From the NCBI GenBank assembly GCA_011523485.1, contig WTGR01000185.1, positions 1-5,945 of the forward strand: 5,945 nt of DNA. Direction: 5' to 3'. The notes under the pieces were generated by a model. The model was given only the letters and a program-made list of their open reading frames with translations. It was not told the origin of the DNA and did no database searches. Every line of letters begins with the position of its first letter. Position 1 is the first letter of the stretch. The position numbers and the translations under genes are program-made. This DNA comes from Acidobacteriota bacterium (GTDB lineage: Bacteria > Acidobacteriota > Vicinamibacteria > Vicinamibacterales > UBA8438). Positions 5,803-5,945 of this stretch are shown here, piece after piece.

Positions 5803-5945
5803 ATGACACGCTGGACACTCGCGGCGGCGCTGTTTGCGCTGCTGCTCGCATCCACCCCCGTCATGGCGCAGGACGCCGGCGCGGTCCGCTCCGCGCACGA
5901 AGACCTGGAGCCGGGCACCCGGACCGACGACCTCGGCATCACGAT
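5803..5945 (+). CDS. N terminus of a secreted protein of unknown function (cut by window edge)
   Basis: The first 47 codons are present. The ATG at 5803 has GGAG (5791-5794) eight bases upstream. Residues 1-22 form a classical Sec signal peptide: MTRW, a hydrophobic core AAALFALLLAS, then TPVMA with probable cleavage before QDAG. The mature part seen (QDAGAVRSAHEDLEPGTRTD and DLGIT) is acidic and matches no family I can name. No lipobox cysteine is present, so it should be periplasmic, outer-membrane or extracellular. It is transcribed divergently from padR, with 211 bases between the starts. The function cannot be determined from this fragment. Confidence 0.75.
   Translation, partial: MTRWTLAAALFALLLASTPVMAQDAGAVRSAHEDLEPGTRTDDLGIT

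Noticed and set aside
5592..5942. N-terminal extension of the padR frame
   Set aside because: The extra residues are Ser/Arg-rich, overlap the divergent promoters and signal-peptide gene, and PadR proteins of this type start at the chosen ATG.

Overview
The window reads as high-GC bacterial chromosome, most likely from Acidobacteriota, possibly a Vicinamibacteria-like lineage (the class is inference). The main evidence is a PadR-type regulator directly upstream of a very large permease with a duplicated MacB/FtsX layout and no ATPase. This is the arrangement known as the acidobacterial PadR regulator plus 'acidobacterial duplicated orphan permease' (ADOP). The DUF1501 protein at the left edge is also common in Acidobacteriota and Planctomycetota.

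Layout from left to right. (1) Positions 1-1413, + strand: the almost complete 3' part of a DUF1501 protein with a twin-arginine-type export signal; its true start is probably just outside the window. (2) Positions 1441-2078, - strand, convergent with it: a compact vapBC-type toxin-antitoxin pair, with a ribbon-helix-helix-type antitoxin followed by a PIN-domain ribonuclease overlapping by 4 bases. It has its own promoter/operator, from which the antitoxin mRNA may be leaderless. (3) Positions 2079-2432: a gene-poor stretch of about 350 bases. (4) Positions 2433-5591, - strand: a padR-ADOP operon. padR is followed by a possible 15-codon cistron with a consensus Shine-Dalgarno sequence, which bridges the 51-base gap to the permease. 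(5) Positions 5592-5802: a divergent intergenic region with a TTGACA promoter for padR, overlapped by two TCGA-N3-TCGA sites, and a leader hairpin on the + side. (6) Positions 5803-5945, + strand: the first 47 codons of a secreted protein of unknown function, cut by the window edge.

Functionally there are three units: an exported DUF1501 protein (probably the end of an operon that begins upstream), a stand-alone toxin-antitoxin module, and a likely autoregulated PadR/permease operon whose operator region may also affect the divergent secreted protein. I see no tRNA, rRNA, CRISPR array, insertion sequence or prophage gene. No wholly new system is evident. The most informative unexplained details are regulatory: the padR operator geometry, the minicistron between padR and ADOP, and the vapB promoter whose predicted start coincides with the ATG.
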